Positions 1 to 9,344 are shown, numbered from the stretch's first letter. The stretch is 41,445 bases of DNA from an uncultured Roseburia sp. (GCA_947246475.1 CAMXSH010000018.1:1-41445); one strand, 5' to 3'. Numbers and translations are program-made. Notes: a model not told the origin generated them from the letters alone.

Positions 1-1
1 T

Positions 2-565
2 CAGGAGGGAAAGATCACCATCGATGGCAGGGACATTAAGGATTATGAGAGAAAGAGCCTGCGGAGCCATATCGCCATGGTGCTCCAGGATACCCATCTT
101 TTTACCGGAACGGTGCGGGAAAATATCCGCTATGGACGCCCGGATGCCACAGATGAGGAAGTAGAGCAGGCAGCCAGAACTGCCAGCGCCCATTCTTTCA
201 TAATGAGGCTGGAGGACGGATACGATACGATGCTAGAAGGGGATGGGATCAATCTCAGCCAGGGGCAGAGGCAGCTTCTGAATATTGCCAGGGCCGCGGT
301 GTCTAAGGCGCCGATCCTTGTGCTGGATGAGGCCACCAGCTCGGTGGATACCAGGACGGAGATGCACATTGACCACGGCATGGAACGTCTGATGAAGGAC
401 CGCACCACTTTTGTAATCGCCCACCGGCTCTCCACGGTGCGGAATGCCGACTGCATTATGGTGCTGGAACAGGGAGAGATCATAGAACGGGGAACCCATA
501 AACAGCTGCTGGATATGAAAGGAAGATATTATCAGCTCTACACCGGCGCGGTGGAGCTGGATTAG
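2..565 (+). CDS. ABC exporter, C-terminal ATPase part (5' truncated by window edge)
   Basis: This is the nucleotide-binding end of an ABC exporter half-transporter. The reading frame is open from base 2, so the membrane domain and Walker A lie to the left of the window. Visible motifs are the Q-loop region (MVLQDTHLFTGTVRENI), the signature LSQGQ, Walker B (ILVLDEATSSVD) with its catalytic Glu, and the H-loop (VIAHRLSTV). The signature is LSQGQ rather than LSGGQ, as is common in heterodimeric exporters whose partner gene sits next door; that partner would be upstream and is not visible. The C-terminus (IMVLEQGEIIERGTHKQLL) is typical of multidrug or lipid exporters. The substrate cannot be told from this fragment. 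Confidence 0.93.
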   Translation, partial: QEGKITIDGRDIKDYERKSLRSHIAMVLQDTHLFTGTVRENIRYGRPDATDEEVEQAARTASAHSFIMRLEDGYDTMLEGDGINLSQGQRQLLNIARAAVSKAPILVLDEATSSVDTRTEMHIDHGMERLMKDRTTFVIAHRLSTVRNADCIMVLEQGEIIERGTHKQLLDMKGRYYQLYTGAVELD

Positions 566-574
566 TGCCATTAA

Positions 575-606
575 GCCGGTTCGCAACGTCGGACCGGCGT
601 TTGTTA
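575..606 (+). terminator. Weak intrinsic terminator after the ABC exporter
   Basis: GCCGGTTC (575-582) pairs with GGACCGGC (591-598), with one G-T wobble, and is followed by a short T-rich stretch (GTTTGTT). It lies 10 bases after the exporter stop codon. The poor T-tract makes efficient termination uncertain. Confidence 0.5.
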
Positions 607-623
607 TGTGAAGGAGGAGACAA

Positions 624-1328
624 ATGGGATTTACCAGGGAGGATTTAAAAAAAGTAGATATTCATCTGCGGGAAATGGCGGATGAAAAATACCGGGAATT
701 TCACGGCAGGCTGATTCCCAGGGTGGAGACGATTTTTTATGGGGTGCGGGTTCCGGCTCTGCGGAAATTTGCCAGACAGCTGGCAAAAGAGGACTGGCGT
801 GGCTTCGTGGAGCTGACGAAAGATTCATCCGTCTATGAACTCAATATGCTCTGTGGTATGGTATGTGCCCTGGCGAAGTGTGATTTTGAGGAAAAGCTGG
901 AATATGTGGAGAAGTTTATCCCTTCCATCAATAACTGGGCGGTGTGTGATATCGTCTGCGGGGACCTGAAAGACGTAAAAAACAACCGGGAGAGGATGTA
1001 TCAATTCATCCTGCCATACCTGGAATCGCAGCAGGAATATGAGGTGCGGTTTGCTGTCGTCATCCTTATGCAGTATTTTGTGACGGATGAATATATTAAC
1101 AATGTGTTAAAAATTTACGATGGTATTCGGCACAAAGGGTATTATGTAAAAATGGCGGTGGCGTGGGGTATTTCTATTTGTTATGTAAAATATCGGGATA
1201 TTACATTGGAATATCTCGCCTCTTGCAATTTGGATGATTTCACGTATAATAAGAGTGTACAAAAAATGATAGAATCACTTCGTGTCAGCAGGGAGGATAA
1301 GGAAATGCTCCGAAGCATGAAACGCTGA
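624..1328 (+). CDS. DNA alkylation repair protein (AlkD/AlkC-like HEAT-repeat family)
   Basis: The 234-residue protein belongs to the all-helical HEAT-like repeat DNA alkylation repair family, whose members (AlkC, AlkD) excise N3- and N7-alkylated purines. The N-terminal segment (FHGRLIPRVETIFYGVRVPALRKFA) and the central INNWAVCDIVCGDL, which matches the family's NNWD..D region carrying the catalytic Asp, support this. Length fits the family. The start is set by a strong AAGGAGGA 7-8 bases before the ATG. It lies between two ABC transporter genes and may be read together with the following NatA-like gene, which begins 23 bases later. Whether it is an active glycosylase or a structural homologue cannot be decided here. 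Confidence 0.85.
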   Translation: MGFTREDLKKVDIHLREMADEKYREFHGRLIPRVETIFYGVRVPALRKFARQLAKEDWRGFVELTKDSSVYELNMLCGMVCALAKCDFEEKLEYVEKFIPSINNWAVCDIVCGDLKDVKNNRERMYQFILPYLESQQEYEVRFAVVILMQYFVTDEYINNVLKIYDGIRHKGYYVKMAVAWGISICYVKYRDITLEYLASCNLDDFTYNKSVQKMIESLRVSREDKEMLRSMKR

Positions 1329-1351
1329 CAGAAAAGAGCGGGAGGAAGAAG

Positions 1352-2302
1352 ATGAAACTGGAAGTAAAAGAAATTCGGAAAAAGTTTGAGGGAAAAGAAG
1401 TCCTGAAAGGGATCGGTTTTTCCGTAGTGAGCGGGAGAGCTCTGGGACTTTTGGGAAGAAATGGTGCAGGAAAGACGACGACAATTCGGATCATTATGGA
1501 TATTTTCCGGGCAGATGAAGGAGAGGTGCTTCTGGATGGTACGCCTTTTGACCCTGCCAGAAACCAGGTGGGATATCTGCCAGAGGAGAGAGGAATGTAT
1601 CCGAAAAAAACGGTGATCGAGCAGATGGTATATTTTGCAAAGCTTCGGGGACTCGACCGGGCTTCAGCGGTAAAAAACGCCCAGAAATGGCTGTCTCGTC
1701 TAAAGGTCAGTGAATATGAAAAACGCAAGCTGGATACCTTGTCCAAAGGAAATCAGCAGAAGGTCCAGCTGGCAGCCACCCTTGTGTGCGATCCGGATAT
1801 CGTGGTACTGGATGAACCATTTTCGGGGCTTGATCCAGTAAATTCCCAGATTTTAAAGGATGTGATCCGGGAACTGATCTCAGAGGGAAAGATTGTTATC
1901 TTTTCCAGTCATCAGATGAGCTATGTAGAAGAATTTTGTGAGGATATCGCCATTGTCAATCAAGGTGAGATTGTATTGGCGGGAAGTCTTGATGAGATCA
2001 AGGATGTGTATGGAAAAGGCAGAAAGATTCTGTCTGCCTTGAATTTTTCCCTGGAAGAGCTGGAGCGGCTGTGCAGGGAAAAGCTGTCGGATGTGCTGGA
2101 GGTGGAGAGCCGCGGCAAGCATAATCTGATTCTTCGCCTAAACGAAGGCGCCAGCCAGTGGAACATATTGGAACGCATGAAAGAAGAGGGGATAGACATC
2201 GATCAGTATGGTTCTTATGAACCGTCCCTCAATGATATTTTTGTATCCTGCGTGGGGGACGAAGTTCCAGAAGATACGCAGGAAGAAGGGGGGAAGGACT
2301 GA
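1352..2302 (+). CDS. ABC transporter ATP-binding protein (NatA-like, ABC-2 type)
   Basis: This is a 316-residue cytoplasmic ATPase. It shows Walker A (GRNGAGKTTT, near residue 36), signature LSKGNQQKVQ and Walker B (DIVVLDEPFSGLD), followed by the H-loop FSSHQM. The degenerate signature LSKGNQQK and a C-terminal extension of about 85 residues after the ATPase core are typical of the NatA / ABC-2 export subfamily. The permease gene starts two bases after its stop, so the two form one transcription unit and presumably one complex. The NatAB family exports Na+ or small toxic compounds; the substrate here is unknown. A GGGAGGAAG ribosome site precedes the ATG. Confidence 0.92.
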   Translation: MKLEVKEIRKKFEGKEVLKGIGFSVVSGRALGLLGRNGAGKTTTIRIIMDIFRADEGEVLLDGTPFDPARNQVGYLPEERGMYPKKTVIEQMVYFAKLRGLDRASAVKNAQKWLSRLKVSEYEKRKLDTLSKGNQQKVQLAATLVCDPDIVVLDEPFSGLDPVNSQILKDVIRELISEGKIVIFSSHQMSYVEEFCEDIAIVNQGEIVLAGSLDEIKDVYGKGRKILSALNFSLEELERLCREKLSDVLEVESRGKHNLILRLNEGASQWNILERMKEEGIDIDQYGSYEPSLNDIFVSCVGDEVPEDTQEEGGKD

Positions 2303-2304
2303 TT

Positions 2305-3534
2305 ATGAAAAAATTATTTAATGTATATTGTTTTGAATTAGGAAATTATTTCAAGAGCAAATCCTTTGTAATCTCCACTGTGATAATCTGTTTGGCAGCA
2401 ATCGTGGCGATGAGTATACCAGGGATCATCGACAGATTGTCCAGCGGAGATGGTTCTGACGGTGGAGAAAATGAAATGTCACAAACCATTGCGATCTGTG
2501 ATCCCCAGGGGATGATCCAGGATGATCTGATCCTTTCTTATGGAAAGGCAGAGATTCGGAGGATGGAGGATGATGAACAGGTTCAGGAGGCAGTGAAGAC
2601 GGAGAAAGCGGAGATCGGTTTTGTCGTTAAAAGCGCCACAGAGTTTGATTATTACGTATTTAACAAATCTCTTTCTGATTCTGCCGGGGAGTTATTCAAA
2701 GAGCTGATGAGCACGTCGGCGAAGATGAAATACTGTCAGGATCAGAATGTAAATTATGAAGAACTGATGAAACTGGATGCGGGGAACATTGTCTGCAATG
2801 AAAAGATACTGGGCAAGGATTCCGGACAAAACTACTGGTACAGCTATGCTCTTGTGATCCTCGTCTTCATGATCATCGTCATGTATGGTATGATGATCGC
2901 TACCAGCGTGGCAAATGAAAAAAGCAACCGTACCGTGGAGATCCTGGTCACCAGCACCAGTTCCTCCAGTCTGTTGTTCGGCAAGGTGTTTGCCGCCGCC
3001 ACGGCAATAATTTTTCAGATGGGGCTGATCTTTGCGAGTATACTGGGCAGTTATAAGTTCAATGAAGACAGTCTCGACGGGATGCTGGATATGTTCTTTG
3101 ATATTCCGGCAGAAGTGCTTGTGACTTTCGCGGTATTTGGACTGGGTGGATTTTTGATCTATGCATTTATGTATGGGGCGCTGGGGGCGCTGGTATCTAA
3201 GATTGAGGACCTCAACAAGAGCGCCGGAACCGCCCAAATGCTTGTTATGGTTATATATTTCCTTGTGCTGTTTCAGATGCAGGAGCCGGATGGCATTGTG
3301 ATCCGCATCCTTTCCTATCTTCCGGTAAGCTCCTACAGCGCCATGTTTATCCGTATCGCGATGGGAACTGTAGCTACATGGGAGATCGTGGTTTCTGCTG
3401 TGATCTTATATGCCTCTGTGGTGGCCATGGGATTTGTGGGAGCGAAGATCTTCCGTAACTCCACACTGCGTTATGGCAATCCAATCAAGCTCACAAATGC
3501 CCTCCGGGGACTGCGGAGTGAGAAAAATAATTGA
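2305..3534 (+). CDS. ABC-2 type transporter permease (NatB-like)
   Basis: The 409-residue membrane protein has one N-terminal transmembrane helix (residues about 20-41), a large extracytoplasmic domain of about 140 residues, then five or so hydrophobic helices from about residue 180. The segment VANEKSNRTVEILVTSTSSSSLLFGK is the conserved cytoplasmic coupling helix of ABC-2/NatB permeases (the ExxxRTxE-type motif). It is translated directly after its ATPase partner (gap 2 bases). Together they form a homolog of NatAB. No terminator is obvious after the stop before the pta promoter. Confidence 0.9.
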   Translation: MKKLFNVYCFELGNYFKSKSFVISTVIICLAAIVAMSIPGIIDRLSSGDGSDGGENEMSQTIAICDPQGMIQDDLILSYGKAEIRRMEDDEQVQEAVKTEKAEIGFVVKSATEFDYYVFNKSLSDSAGELFKELMSTSAKMKYCQDQNVNYEELMKLDAGNIVCNEKILGKDSGQNYWYSYALVILVFMIIVMYGMMIATSVANEKSNRTVEILVTSTSSSSLLFGKVFAAATAIIFQMGLIFASILGSYKFNEDSLDGMLDMFFDIPAEVLVTFAVFGLGGFLIYAFMYGALGALVSKIEDLNKSAGTAQMLVMVIYFLVLFQMQEPDGIVIRILSYLPVSSYSAMFIRIAMGTVATWEIVVSAVILYASVVAMGFVGAKIFRNSTLRYGNPIKLTNALRGLRSEKNN

Positions 3535-3552
3535 TAAAAGATAAATTGGGAC

Positions 3553-3580
3553 TTGTTTTTTGGGTAAAAGTTGTTATGAT
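3553..3580 (+). promoter_or_regulatory. Sigma-A type promoter of pta
   Basis: TTGTTT (3553-3558), a 16-base spacer and TATGAT (3575-3580) lie about 70 bases before pta. The -10 element overlaps the left arm of an inverted repeat described separately. Confidence 0.6.
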
Positions 3581-3632
3581 AGATAGTGGATGGCAATTGT
3601 TTCCTAATGCAGTTGCTTTTCATAATAACTTT
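3567..3632 (+). repeat. Inverted repeat flanking the pta 5' leader
   Basis: AAAGTTGTTATGA (3567-3579) is repeated in inverse orientation as TCATAATAACTTT (3620-3632) with one mismatch. The left arm covers the -10 element and the right arm ends next to the AGGAGG ribosome site. A smaller hairpin (GCAATTG with CAGTTGC) sits between the arms. A regulator could bind it as DNA; because transcription starts downstream of the left arm it should not form as an RNA hairpin. Confidence 0.4.
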
Positions 3633-3646
3633 AGGAGGCTATATAT

Positions 3647-4624
3647 ATGTTTGGTCAGCTGATTGACATTTTGAAAAAAAATCCAAAGAAGATCGTATTT
3701 ACAGAGGGAAGCGATCCACGTATCCTGGAGGCATCCTCCCGTCTGCTTGCCAGTACCTTTCTTTCGCCGGTTCTTGTAGGGGATCCGAAGGAGATTGCGG
3801 TGGCAGCAGAGGAAAGTGGTTTCAATATCCGCGGAGCTGAGATCGTTGATCCTTTAAATTATGACGAGATGGACGAGATGGTGGAGCTTCTCTGTGAAAT
3901 TCGTAAAAATAAAGGTATGACAGAGGAAAGGGCACGGGATATCTTATCCCAGGCGAATTATTTTGGAACGATGCTGGTGAAGATGGGAAAGGCGGATGCT
4001 CTTCTCGGAGGTGCTACGTATTCTACAGCAGATACGGTGCGCCCGGCGCTGCAGATCATTAAGACCAAACCACAGAACTCCATCGTTTCATCTTGTTTTA
4101 TTCTGGTTCGTCCATCGGCGACCGGTGAAAATGAAGTGCTTGCCATGAGCGACTGTGCCATCAACATTAAGCCCACAGAGGATGAACTGGTAGAGATTGC
4201 GCTGGAATCCGCAGAGTGTGCGAGAATATTCGGCATCGATCCCCAACTGGCATTCCTGAGCTACTCCACTCTGGGGTCCGGCGCAGGTGAAGATGTGGAC
4301 AAGATGAGAAATGCGGCGGAAAAGACAAAGAAAGCGGCGCCCAATCTGCCGATCGAGGGAGAGCTTCAGTTTGATGCGGCGGTTTCCCCGCGGGTTGCCC
4401 GTACCAAATGTCCGGAGTCAGAGGTGGCAGGACATGCCAATACCTTTATTTTCCCGGATATCAGCGCCGGTAATATCGGTTACAAGATCGCCCAGAGACT
4501 TGGAAACTTTGAGGCATATGGTCCGATCCTTCTTGGATTAAATGCACCGATCAATGACCTGTCCAGAGGCTGCAATGCCAGTGAGGTATATTCCATGGCG
4601 ATCATTACAGCTGCTTTGGCATAG
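3647..4624 (+). CDS. pta: Phosphate acetyltransferase
   Basis: The 325-residue protein is a short-form phosphotransacetylase that interconverts acetyl-CoA and acetyl phosphate (EC 2.3.1.8), the first step of acetate formation with ATP yield. Family landmarks are KKIVFTEGSDPRILEA at the N-terminus, ADALLGGATYSTADTVRPALQ, and PEVAGHANTFIFPDISAGNIGYKIAQRL-type C-terminal sequence (here SEVAGHANTFIFPDISAGN). Length matches clostridial Pta. The start follows TTTAGGAGG by about 10 bases. Acetate kinase (ackA), its usual operon partner in Clostridia, is not adjacent: the gene ends in a terminator and faces an aminotransferase gene. Confidence 0.96.
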   Translation: MFGQLIDILKKNPKKIVFTEGSDPRILEASSRLLASTFLSPVLVGDPKEIAVAAEESGFNIRGAEIVDPLNYDEMDEMVELLCEIRKNKGMTEERARDILSQANYFGTMLVKMGKADALLGGATYSTADTVRPALQIIKTKPQNSIVSSCFILVRPSATGENEVLAMSDCAINIKPTEDELVEIALESAECARIFGIDPQLAFLSYSTLGSGAGEDVDKMRNAAEKTKKAAPNLPIEGELQFDAAVSPRVARTKCPESEVAGHANTFIFPDISAGNIGYKIAQRLGNFEAYGPILLGLNAPINDLSRGCNASEVYSMAIITAALA

Positions 4625-4670
4625 AGATGACAGGGCTGATTATACTCAGAAATTAATAAAAGAATATATA

Positions 4671-4705
4671 AACAGGGATCTGGTACATCGACCAGATCCC
4701 TGTTT
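4671..4705. terminator. Bidirectional intrinsic terminator between pta and the aminotransferase gene
   Basis: A 14-base stem (AACAGGGATCTGGT, 4671-4684, with ACCAGATCCCTGTT) closes a six-base loop. It has A-rich and T-rich flanks on either side, so it can stop both the rightward pta transcript and the leftward aminotransferase transcript. Confidence 0.88.
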
Positions 4706-4743
4706 GAATTATCATGATATCTGTTTGCAAAATGTGTTTCTCA

Positions 4744-6030
4744 TCATTTATTTTCCAGTATTTTCTCTATACTCACCAGTTTTACACAGAGCACGAACAG
4801 ATCTGTTGCCTGAGCCAGTTCTTGCAAATTTGGGAAGGAAGGGGCGAGACGGATATTGCTGTCTTTTGGATCTTTGCCATATGGATAGGTAGCACCAGCG
4901 CCGGTCAGGGTCACACCTGCCTCTTTGCATTTGGCAACGATCTTCTTCGCACAGCCTTCCATGGCTTCAAAAGAGATAAAATAGCCTCCATAGGGTTTTT
5001 CCCAGCTGGCTATGCCTGTATCTGCCAGTTCTTCTTCAAGGACATCCAAAACAGCCTCGAATTTTGGCCTCATCTCGTTGGCATGTTTTTTCATATGCTG
5101 TTTGAGCCCTTCTAAGTTTTTAAAATAAGTTACATGTCTTAACTGGTTTATTTTGTCGTAGCCGATGGTCTGAATCGTCAGCTGCTTTTTTATGTCGTCC
5201 AGATTTGCTTTTGAGGCGGCAAGAGCGGCGATGCCGGCGCCGGAAAAGCTTACTTTGGAAGTGGAGGCAAACTCGTATACGATATCGGGATTGCCCGCCT
5301 TTTCACATTCACTGATGATATCTAATAGTTCTGCCTGGTGGTCCTCATAGAGATGATGGATCACATAGGCGTTGTCCCAGTAGATACGGAAATCTTTCGC
5401 TGCTGGTTTCAGACTGGCAAAACGTCTGACGGTGTCATCGCTGTAGTTGATGCCCTGGGGATTGGAGTATTTAGGGACACACCAGATCCCTTTCACAGTT
5501 TCGTCATTGTTTACAAGTTCTTCCACCAGATCCATATCAGGACCATCCTGTGTCATCGGAATGTTAATCATCTCGATGCCAAAGCGTTCGGTGATGGCAA
5601 AGTGCCTGTCGTAGCCGGGTACCGGACACAGGAATTTAATTTTATCTAGTTTACACCAGGGAGTGTTTCCAAGAACACCGTGGGTATAGGATCTCGATAT
5701 CGAATCATACATAATAGACAGGCTGGCATTTCCAAAAACAATGACATGTTCTGGAGCCGTTCCCATCATCTCTGCCATAAGCTGTTTTGCTTCCGGGATT
5801 CCGTCAAGACCACCGTAGTTGCGACAGTCTAAGCCGTCGCTTGCCAGAAAACCGGATTTTGAGGTAAGGACATCCAGAAGTCCCAGAGATATATCCAGCT
5901 GGGAAGTACTCGGTTTTCCTCTTGACATATCCAGCTGAAGGCCGCATGCCTTTTTTTCCTCAAATTTTGCTTCCAATTCTGATTTCAGTGCAAGCAGATC
6001 TTCCTTGCTCTGCTGACTATAATATTCCAT
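4744..6030 (-). CDS. PLP-dependent aminotransferase, aspartate aminotransferase type Ic (MocR/AspT-like)
   Basis: The 428-residue cytoplasmic enzyme is fold-type I and probably transfers the amino group of aspartate to 2-oxoglutarate. The N-terminal LDMSRGKPSTSQLDIS and the PLP-lysine segment ASTSKVSFSGAGI resemble the separate aspartate aminotransferase group (Pfam Aminotran_MocR, Corynebacterium AspT) rather than classic AspC. Other supports are VFGNASLSIMYDS (phosphate-binding region) and WCVPKYSNPQGINYSD (the NPxG motif). I place the start at the ATG at 6030 because TAGGAGGT lies just upstream of it; a frame continues to an ATG at 6060 but has no ribosome site. It is a monocistronic leftward gene with its own promoter and shares a terminator with pta. 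Confidence 0.88.
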   Translation of the reverse strand: MEYYSQQSKEDLLALKSELEAKFEEKKACGLQLDMSRGKPSTSQLDISLGLLDVLTSKSGFLASDGLDCRNYGGLDGIPEAKQLMAEMMGTAPEHVIVFGNASLSIMYDSISRSYTHGVLGNTPWCKLDKIKFLCPVPGYDRHFAITERFGIEMINIPMTQDGPDMDLVEELVNNDETVKGIWCVPKYSNPQGINYSDDTVRRFASLKPAAKDFRIYWDNAYVIHHLYEDHQAELLDIISECEKAGNPDIVYEFASTSKVSFSGAGIAALAASKANLDDIKKQLTIQTIGYDKINQLRHVTYFKNLEGLKQHMKKHANEMRPKFEAVLDVLEEELADTGIASWEKPYGGYFISFEAMEGCAKKIVAKCKEAGVTLTGAGATYPYGKDPKDSNIRLAPSFPNLQELAQATDLFVLCVKLVSIEKILENK

Positions 6031-6081
6031 GGTGAACCTCCTAAGTGTAAATATATGCATAAAACTCTTTTCAACTTCACT

Positions 6082-6110
6082 ATTATATACAGATTATTTT
6101 ATATTTTCAA
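6082..6110 (-). promoter_or_regulatory. Sigma-A promoter of the aminotransferase gene
   Basis: Read on the minus strand: TTGAAA (6110-6105), 17-base spacer, TATAAT (6087-6082). Both boxes are close to consensus and the spacing is ideal. It is divergent from a second promoter at 6139-6167. Confidence 0.82.
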
Positions 6111-6138
6111 GTTTTTTTTAATTTTCAAAAGTTAACAG

Positions 6139-6167
6139 TTGTCTCTTTACGGAAAAAAAGGTAAAAT
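6139..6167 (+). promoter_or_regulatory. Sigma-A promoter of the zincin-like gene
   Basis: TTGTCT (6139-6144), 17-base spacer, TAAAAT (6162-6167), followed about 55 bases later by the ATG at 6223. Its -35 region is only about 28 bases from that of the divergent aminotransferase promoter, so one regulator could act on both. Confidence 0.68.
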
Positions 6168-6222
6168 AAAAGGGAATATTTACTTGCCGGCAGTCGCTGG
6201 CTAAAAGAAGGGATGAAGCGTA

Positions 6223-7131
6223 ATGAGGTTATGGAATAGAAAGAGTTTTACAGCTTTGCTGCTGGTGTTTGTTCTGTTTGCCGGCATGTTGTCTGCGGAG
6301 ACGGGGGGTGTCCGGGCAGAAGTAATACCAGAGAGGATATCAGAAAGTGAGTGGAAGAAACTGCCCACAGGAAGCGCTGGAGTGCTGGAGGGGCGGTCTG
6401 TGCTGATCAGTATTTTTGTGAATGACAAAGTAAGCAAATGGACCAAAAAAGCAAAAAAAGAAGCAAACAGAAAAGTCCGCTCCGCGGTATCTTATATCCG
6501 CAGACAGGCAAAAAAGTATGGAAAGAGCGTCTCCTTAGTGGCAGACATAGAAAAATACAAAGATATCAGCTATTCTTTCCGGGTAAATAATAAAGTTAGT
6601 GACAGCATCAGAAGCCAGGATAAGCTGTATCAGAAGATTATGAAATTTGTGGGAAAGAACATTGATATGGACGGGCTGCGTTCCCAGTATAAGACAGACA
6701 GCATCGGTTTTCTTTTTCATCTGAATAAATCGGGAACCAGTTCCACACTGGTTCATTATGCAGAAGAGGGCACTGAATTTTTTTATGAGAGCGCCACATT
6801 GTTTTCAAAATATGGAAAACAGGCGGAAGGGGCTTCTACTTATGCCCATGAGATCCTCCATCTCTTTGGTGCCAGGGATCTGTATGAGAGGTCGCTGACT
6901 GACGGGATCACTGCGTCTTTTGTCCGGCATATCGAAAAGAAGTTTCCAAATGAGATCATGTATTCTACTTATAACCGGAAAGGACGTATGCTGAAGTACA
7001 AGATAACGAATGAGATCAGCCGGATCACCGCGTATTTTCTGGGCTGGAAAGACAGTGTGCCGGAGGTGAAAAAATATGCACTTCCAAAACTTAAGGAAAA
7101 GGGCTGTTTTTATGAATGGACTTCTTATTGA
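6223..7131 (+). CDS. Secreted zincin-like metallopeptidase candidate
   Basis: The 302-residue protein starts with a signal peptide (basic MRLWNRK, hydrophobic core TALLLVFVLFAGML, likely cleavage near residues 24-32). At about residues 208-218 it carries HEILHLFGARD, which fits the extended zinc motif HExxHxxGxxD of metzincin-type peptidases such as snapalysin, where the final Asp is the third zinc ligand. A lysine-rich helical segment precedes it (KKAKKEANRKVRSAVSYI). I do not recognise the family beyond the catalytic motif. It has its own promoter and is followed 48 bases later by a chemoreceptor gene, so the two may be co-transcribed. The substrate is unknown; an exported protease or peptide hydrolase is the natural reading. 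Confidence 0.7.
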   Translation: MRLWNRKSFTALLLVFVLFAGMLSAETGGVRAEVIPERISESEWKKLPTGSAGVLEGRSVLISIFVNDKVSKWTKKAKKEANRKVRSAVSYIRRQAKKYGKSVSLVADIEKYKDISYSFRVNNKVSDSIRSQDKLYQKIMKFVGKNIDMDGLRSQYKTDSIGFLFHLNKSGTSSTLVHYAEEGTEFFYESATLFSKYGKQAEGASTYAHEILHLFGARDLYERSLTDGITASFVRHIEKKFPNEIMYSTYNRKGRMLKYKITNEISRITAYFLGWKDSVPEVKKYALPKLKEKGCFYEWTSY

Positions 7132-7179
7132 GAAACAGGAATATCATGATACAAAAATAGAGCAAAGGAGATGATAACA

Positions 7180-9258
7180 ATGTACACAATTAGGAAAAAG
7201 ATAGCGGCGATCGCTGTGGTGTGCTCAATGATTATGGGACTGAGTCTGGGGATTCTCAGTTTCCTGTTTTCCAGCGATATGGCAGACAGCGACTCCAAAG
7301 ATTACATGCTGGCAAGGGCGGAGGAGAGAAAGACGCAGTTTGATGGGATCCTTACGAAGATCCAGCAGTCGGTAGACACTCTGACGGATATTTCGGTAGG
7401 CAATCTTACCGATTTTCAAAAATTTAAAACAGATGCGAAATATGTGGAGACGTATACAAAGGGACTGGAAGATACGCTGCGACATTTTGCCGAAAGGACC
7501 GATGGAGCACTGACAGCGTATATCCGGTACAATCCCGATTTTACAGAACCTACGTCCGGGCTTTTCCTAACCAGAAAATCTACGAAAGACGGGTTTGAAA
7601 GTATCGAACCTACGGATTTCAGTACATTTGCGAAAGATGATCTGGAGCATGTGGGATGGTATTATATACCTGTAGAGAATAAAAAACCGACCTGGATGAA
7701 TCCCTATCTGAATCAGAATATCAATGTAAGTATGATTTCTTATGTAGTACCTGTTTATATGGAAAATGAATCTGTGGGGATCATAGGAATGGATATCAGC
7801 CTGGAGACTATCGAGAACATGATCTCGGAAGCTTCCATTTACGAAAATGGTTATTCCTGTCTAGTGGATACAGATCATAACATTGTAGCCCATAAAGAAT
7901 ATCAGCTGGGAGACAGCCTAAAGGATACTGCTCCAGAAGTGGAAAAGATCATAGCCGATACGGGGAAAGAGGATCAGGTAAATTCCTATCAGTATAAAGG
8001 GCAGAATAAATTGATGGCTTACCTGACCCTGGCAAATGGCATGAAATACATATTGACAGCTCCGGAATCCGATATACAGGCAAAATCCATATCTTTGTTA
8101 AAGATCATGGCGCTGTTCCTTCTGTGCGGTCTGCTCTGCTCCTGCATCTGCGGGTGGTTTATCAGCGGAAGGATTTCTAAGCCGATGTGCCGGATCACAG
8201 ACCTGGTGGATCAGATCGCCAAACTGAATCTCAGGAAGGATCCTGGCATACAGTCCCTTTCCCAGCGGAGAGACGAGATCGGCCGGATGTCCAGGGCGGT
8301 GGAATTGATGCAGGATGAATTTGGAAACATGACATCTGAGATTAGCGATTCCTGCGCAGTGGTAAAAGAAGGCGTAATTTCCCTGGATGAGGTTATGAAG
8401 ACTACAAATGATCTTTGCCAGGACAATTCAGCTACAATGGAAGAGATGGCTGCCGGCATGGAGGAATCTGCTTCGACGATGGATATCATATTGAGGAATG
8501 TGGAAAATGTAAATGGAAATGTCCAGGAGATCAATGAGGTATCTGTCCAGGGACGTGATATATCCAGAGAAGTCAAACAGCGGGCAGAAGAATTGGAAAA
8601 TCATACCAGGACCGCTAATAAGCGGACAAAAGAGGTTTATGAGGAATTGCGGGCAAATACGGAGTCAGCACTTCAACAGGCAAAGGCTGTGGATAAGATT
8701 CATGAATTGATTCAGGCGATCAGCGATATTTCCTCCCAGACCAATCTTCTTGCGCTGAATGCTTCCATCGAGGCAGCCAGGGCCGGAGAGGCAGGAAAAG
8801 GATTTGCTGTGGTGGCATCGGAGATCGGAAGCCTTGCGGGTCAGACCCAGGTGTCAGCAGATGATATAAAAAAGATGGTTTTTGAGGTAGAAAGTGCTGT
8901 AAAAAATATGGGCTCCTGTATCAGTACATCCACAGAATTTCTGGAAAAAACCGTCATGGGGGATTATCAGCAGTTTAGTGAGGTGGGAGCAGCGTATCAT
9001 TCGGATGCCGCCACCTTTGAGGAATATATGGCATCGGTTCACAGCCTGGTAGAAGATCTGACCAGGGCGATGGAGGAAATCGTCCAATCCCTGGACCGCA
9101 TCGGGCAGACGGTGGGAGAGTCGGCAGGAGGCGTTTCTGAAATCGCAGATAAGACGAACCACCTGGCGGGGGCTGCCGCCCGTGCCCAGGAGCTTGTGGA
9201 CCAGAGCGGGGAAAAGATTGCCAGACTGGAACAACTCTTAAGTGAGTTTACTTATTAG
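7180..9258 (+). CDS. Methyl-accepting chemotaxis protein with dCache-like sensor
   Basis: This is a 692-residue transmembrane chemoreceptor. TM1 lies at about residues 7-29, an extracytoplasmic sensor of about 270 residues of double-Cache type ([33 protein letters not shown]) follows, then TM2 ([19 protein letters not shown]), a HAMP linker, and a signalling domain whose hairpin tip reads [22 protein letters not shown], the conserved CheA/CheW contact. The signalling core continues [18 protein letters not shown]. The start is taken at 7180: AAAGGAG ends at 7170, directly against an earlier in-frame ATG at 7171 but nine bases from this one. It probably senses small organic molecules. The only other chemotaxis gene in the window is the cheW-like gene at 28.4 kb. 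Confidence 0.93.
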   Translation: MYTIRKKIAAIAVVCSMIMGLSLGILSFLFSSDMADSDSKDYMLARAEERKTQFDGILTKIQQSVDTLTDISVGNLTDFQKFKTDAKYVETYTKGLEDTLRHFAERTDGALTAYIRYNPDFTEPTSGLFLTRKSTKDGFESIEPTDFSTFAKDDLEHVGWYYIPVENKKPTWMNPYLNQNINVSMISYVVPVYMENESVGIIGMDISLETIENMISEASIYENGYSCLVDTDHNIVAHKEYQLGDSLKDTAPEVEKIIADTGKEDQVNSYQYKGQNKLMAYLTLANGMKYILTAPESDIQAKSISLLKIMALFLLCGLLCSCICGWFISGRISKPMCRITDLVDQIAKLNLRKDPGIQSLSQRRDEIGRMSRAVELMQDEFGNMTSEISDSCAVVKEGVISLDEVMKTTNDLCQDNSATMEEMAAGMEESASTMDIILRNVENVNGNVQEINEVSVQGRDISREVKQRAEELENHTRTANKRTKEVYEELRANTESALQQAKAVDKIHELIQAISDISSQTNLLALNASIEAARAGEAGKGFAVVASEIGSLAGQTQVSADDIKKMVFEVESAVKNMGSCISTSTEFLEKTVMGDYQQFSEVGAAYHSDAATFEEYMASVHSLVEDLTRAMEEIVQSLDRIGQTVGESAGGVSEIADKTNHLAGAAARAQELVDQSGEKIARLEQLLSEFTY

Positions 9259-9310
9259 CTCGAAGGCAAATCAGCACTGCCACGCCAGCTAGACGACTTT
9301 CAGTTTTCAC

Positions 9311-9339
9311 TTGACAGGTATTAGAATATTATTTATTAT
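9311..9339 (+). promoter_or_regulatory. Sigma-A promoter of the valS T-box transcript
   Basis: TTGACA (9311-9316), 17-base spacer, TATTAT (9334-9339). The -35 box is perfect. Transcription would start near 9346, at the beginning of the T-box stem I. Confidence 0.85.
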
Positions 9340-9344
9340 AAAGG

